This document shows positions 40,027 through 42,024 of a stretch of 42,024 nucleotides of DNA, piece by piece. The first letter of the stretch is position 1. Every line of letters starts with the position of its first letter. The notes under the pieces were generated by a model. The model saw only the letters and a program-made list of their open reading frames with translations, was not told the DNA's origin and made no database searches. The translations under genes and the position numbers were made by a program. The stretch covers positions 1 through 42,024 of the forward strand of contig JAGBCB010000022.1 of the NCBI GenBank assembly GCA_017938145.1, in the 5' to 3' direction. Source of the stretch: Lachnospiraceae bacterium (GTDB lineage Bacteria > Bacillota > Clostridia > Lachnospirales > Lachnospiraceae).

Positions 40027-41331
40027 CTATTCCTGCACCAAAATAGCAACCGGTTCTTCTGCTTCCCAGCTGTGGGTATATTGAAGCTTCAGCCATGCCT
40101 CATTGTACGGATATTCGCTTAAATGCACTATCTCTTCGTAATATTCCTCATAATCTTCGTCCATACTGTCTTTATACATATGACTTCTGGCGTTCATGTC
40201 GTACTCATTGCCCTCTGCATCATAGTACCTCCATGCAAAATTCTGGTCAAAGTGGTCTTCCTCCTTGATTTTCACATCAAAGGTTACAGCCCAACCTCCA
40301 CCAAGCTTTACTGCCGCTCCATATTTCACATGCTCCGGCAGCCCTTTTGTTTCTCCTGTCAGCAGGTTCACATAAACCAGCTCTCTTGATTTATCCAGCC
40401 AGTCTGCACCGGTAATTACAATTTCTAAATGGTCTGCCTCGTAAAAGTAGGTACTGTCTGCACGATAGGAAGTGATTTCCGGCGTATCCACAGAACCATG
40501 TGCCACAATTCCGTTGGAAACCGTTTCAAATTCCATGCCCCAGTCTGTTTTAATGTAAAACTCCAGACCTTTCAGTTCGTCCTTATTCTCCGTGGATTCC
40601 TCAATATTCACACGCAAGTGGGTCGGATACACCTCCATCCTGCGGATGATGATTTCATTTCCATCCAGAAGAACGGTTTTATTAATTTCATACACTTTGC
40701 CGACTGCCGTGAACTGTGGGTCAAATTCCAACAGGAACTCAAATACTCCCACACGTCCTGCTCCCCGCTCACTCACATCAAATTTAACCACAAGACCGTC
40801 CGGCACATCCTCATCAAGAAAATCAATGGTCATGCTTCGCAGTTCGCCGTTTTTTGCATCATGATTTTTCATTCCATAGGCACAGCCCGCGCTCTTTTTA
40901 TCTCTTGTCAGAACAGTTGGAGAAACATTATACTCCTTCTCCTCTTCGGACGCTATCCTAAAAAATACATTTACCTGCTTCTGGTCTACAATCAGATATT
41001 CCACAGAAACCGTTACTCCATCTTCTTCCTGCGTCAGGTTCATCGGCTGAACATATTCATTTTCTACTGCGTCTGTTAGCGACCTGGAAAAGGTTACCGC
41101 CTCCGCCAGCTCTTTCAAAATCGGAATCTGAGAGCAGGCATAGGCTACCTTAACAGAAGAATTTACTGCCACTACAAACAGGGCAAACACAGCCGCCACA
41201 CTAAGTATCGGCCCAAGAATTATTTTTTTACGGCGACGTCTTTTTTGTGCCCGGATAAGCGTCCCGTCAAGGGCCGACACTGTTTGCTCCAGCTCCGCCA
41301 GCCATTCGTTATATTCGTCCTTTCGATTCAT
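40027..41331 (-). CDS. DUF4179 anti-sigma factor-like membrane protein
   Basis: A 434-residue single-pass membrane protein. A cytoplasmic N-terminus (1-35, with the basic run AQKRRRRKK) is followed by one helix (about 38-60, ILSVAAVFALFVVAV) and a large outer region. Residues about 60-160 match DUF4179 (VTVSVEYLIVDQKQVNVFFRI) and the rest looks like a beta-sandwich similar to DUF5643. Such proteins are encoded after ECF sigma factors, as here with an ATGA overlap, and are thought to hold the sigma factor inactive at the membrane until a signal arrives. No zinc anti-sigma HxxxCxxC motif is visible in the short cytoplasmic part. Confidence 0.88.
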   Translation of the reverse strand: MNRKDEYNEWLAELEQTVSALDGTLIRAQKRRRRKKIILGPILSVAAVFALFVVAVNSSVKVAYACSQIPILKELAEAVTFSRSLTDAVENEYVQPMNLTQEEDGVTVSVEYLIVDQKQVNVFFRIASEEEKEYNVSPTVLTRDKKSAGCAYGMKNHDAKNGELRSMTIDFLDEDVPDGLVVKFDVSERGAGRVGVFEFLLEFDPQFTAVGKVYEINKTVLLDGNEIIIRRMEVYPTHLRVNIEESTENKDELKGLEFYIKTDWGMEFETVSNGIVAHGSVDTPEITSYRADSTYFYEADHLEIVITGADWLDKSRELVYVNLLTGETKGLPEHVKYGAAVKLGGGWAVTFDVKIKEEDHFDQNFAWRYYDAEGNEYDMNARSHMYKDSMDEDYEEYYEEIVHLSEYPYNEAWLKLQYTHSWEAEEPVAILVQE

Positions 41332-41795
41332 TGTTCTTCCTCCTCAAGCTCTAATCGCAGCAGGGAAAGCGCCTTGCGCTGTCTTGTTGCTGCAGTCCCC
41401 TGTGGAATTCCAAGCGCCTGCGCTGTCTCCACCAAGGTATAACCTGTAAAATAGCGTAATATTACCACGTCCTTCAATTCCTTTGGCAACCGCCGCATTG
41501 CTTCCTTTAATGGCAGGGAATCAAACTCCTCCACCGCCGTTTCCGGAAGCTCCTCCAAAGGACGGAATCTTTTTTGCCGCCGCAGCTCGTTATGGCATTC
41601 GTTAATCAGAATCCGTGTTATCCAGGTATCAAAATATTCCGGCTGACGAAGCTTCCTGTGACTGCACAATGCCTTATATACCGTTTCATCTACAGCATCC
41701 AGCGCCAGCACTTCATTTCCCAGATACACCAGTGCAGTTTTATAAAGCTTTCCACGAATGCCCTCCACACGAACGGCAAATTCTTCGTTATTCAC
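41328..41795 (-). CDS. ECF RNA polymerase sigma factor
   Basis: A 155-residue ECF sigma factor. Region 2 is at about 12-75 (LYKTALVYLGNEVLALDAVDE, TWITRILINECHNELRR), a short linker, then region 4 at about 100-150 with the helix-turn-helix DVVILRYFTGYTLVETAQALG and QGTAATRQRKALSLL. The start is GTG at 41795 with a GGAGG box upstream. It is translationally coupled to the DUF4179 gene (ATGA). Such pairs usually control envelope-stress genes including themselves; no confident ECF promoter could be placed upstream. Confidence 0.93.
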   Translation of the reverse strand: MNNEEFAVRVEGIRGKLYKTALVYLGNEVLALDAVDETVYKALCSHRKLRQPEYFDTWITRILINECHNELRRQKRFRPLEELPETAVEEFDSLPLKEAMRRLPKELKDVVILRYFTGYTLVETAQALGIPQGTAATRQRKALSLLRLELEEEEQ

Positions 41796-41880
41796 AGATT
41801 CTTCACCTCCTTTTGTACATTAGACGTTTGAGAAGAAGTTTTTTATTTTACTATTTTAAGTTTTTTTCTTGTAAAATAAT

Positions 41881-41940
41881 AACGAGGGTGTCCCAAAACT
41901 ATGATTTTTAAATCGTAGCGAGGGGCATCCTCGTTTTTTT
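41881..41940 (+). terminator. long hairpin with T7 tail near right edge
   Basis: AACGAGGGTGTCCC (41881-41894) pairs imperfectly with GGGGCATCCTCGTT (41922-41935), with a second inner stem CTATGAT/ATCGTAG; TTTTTTT follows on the plus strand. The minus strand has only a weak T-rich tail. It overlaps the possible insertion-sequence end. Confidence 0.6.
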
Positions 41941-42024
41941 ATTCTTGAAATACGCATTTTCAGAATAAAACAGCACGGGATTTCTATCCTTCCAGTGCCA
42001 TTTTTGTGATATTATGGGCGATTG
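41884..42024 (-). mobile_element. possible end of an insertion sequence, truncated by window edge
   Basis: GAGGGTGTCCCAAAAC at 41884-41899 resembles the terminal inverted repeats of several DDE insertion sequences (xGGxTGTCCCAAAA type). About 85 nt inside it, a minus-strand frame that runs off the window ends IAHNITKMALEG and a stop at 41984-41986, similar in style to transposase C-termini. Only 13 codons are visible, so this is a weak call. No matching second end or target duplication can be seen. Confidence 0.35.

Noticed and set aside
40429-41079. Plus-strand open frame of 216 codons opposite the DUF4179 gene
   Set aside because: Antisense to a well-supported coupled sigma/anti-sigma pair; no RBS and no recognisable family.
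41810-41870. CGTCTA upstream of the ECF sigma gene as a self-recognised ECF promoter
   Set aside because: The -10-like CGTCTA is present, but no AAC-type -35 box lies at 16-17 nt; the nearest AAC is about 10 nt away. A sigma-A pair (TTTACA, TAAAAT) has a 19-nt spacer and is also weak.
1-42024. CRISPR arrays, rRNA, tRNA genes or T-box leaders
   Set aside because: No regularly spaced repeats, rRNA-like stretches, tRNA T-arm patterns or T-box sequences were seen in intergenic regions; aspS and ilvE lie inside operons without long leaders.

Overview
The window looks like a piece of chromosome from a spore-lineage anaerobic Firmicute, most likely a Lachnospiraceae (Clostridia). The evidence is the gene families (HemZ, anaerobic NrdD, a SpoIID-like protein, MoxR/DUF58/transglutaminase operon, ECF sigma with DUF4179 anti-sigma, GH27, XRE-regulated ABC exporters), the moderate-to-low GC, AGGAGG-type ribosome binding sites and sigma-A-like promoters. 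Almost every gene is on the minus strand; the one intact exception is the SpoIID-like/peptidoglycan-binding gene at 14696-15970.

Layout: 1-1510 is an IS110-family element with an intact transposase and a structured leader that fits a bridge RNA. 1511-2176 has no gene; it holds a very long imperfect palindrome and terminators. 2177-2377 is a cold-shock gene with its own promoter. 2526-10078 is a six-gene housekeeping operon read leftward: apt, relA/spoT, metallo-beta-lactamase-fold hydrolase, hemZ, HD-GYP protein, aspS. 10221-14525 is moxR, DUF58, membrane transglutaminase. 15994-22914 is nrdD (with fused C-terminal redoxin), thyA, folA, ilvE, M42 peptidase and a MraY-like gene; the nrdD promoter carries tandem NrdR-box-like sites. 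23195-25213 is a glycogen-debranching-type enzyme.

25341-31689 is an accessory, AT-richer zone: a DUF4160/DUF2442 pair, a small orphan ORF, a 3'-terminal remnant of hflX, a frameshifted DUF3800 gene preceded by a promoter plus a compact structured RNA, and an XRE / lipoprotein / ABC-ATPase / ABC-permease operon with a perfect operator palindrome. The hflX remnant (26315-26374) and the true hflX 3' end (31792-31851) form direct repeats about 5.5 kb apart, bracketing the ABC operon and the DUF3800 locus. 31785-33718 is the hflX operon, 33819-35078 a GH27 enzyme, 35237-39838 an XRE-controlled pair of ABC half-exporters, 40027-41795 an ECF sigma/DUF4179 pair. The right edge may hold the start of another insertion sequence.

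The best candidates for something little described are the structured RNA with its DUF3800 gene (27064-27160 and 26401-27052), the island bracketed by hflX ends, the predicted IS110 bridge RNA with a promoter split between the two element ends, and the roughly 430-nt palindrome. No search or folding program was run; all calls come from reading the sequence.
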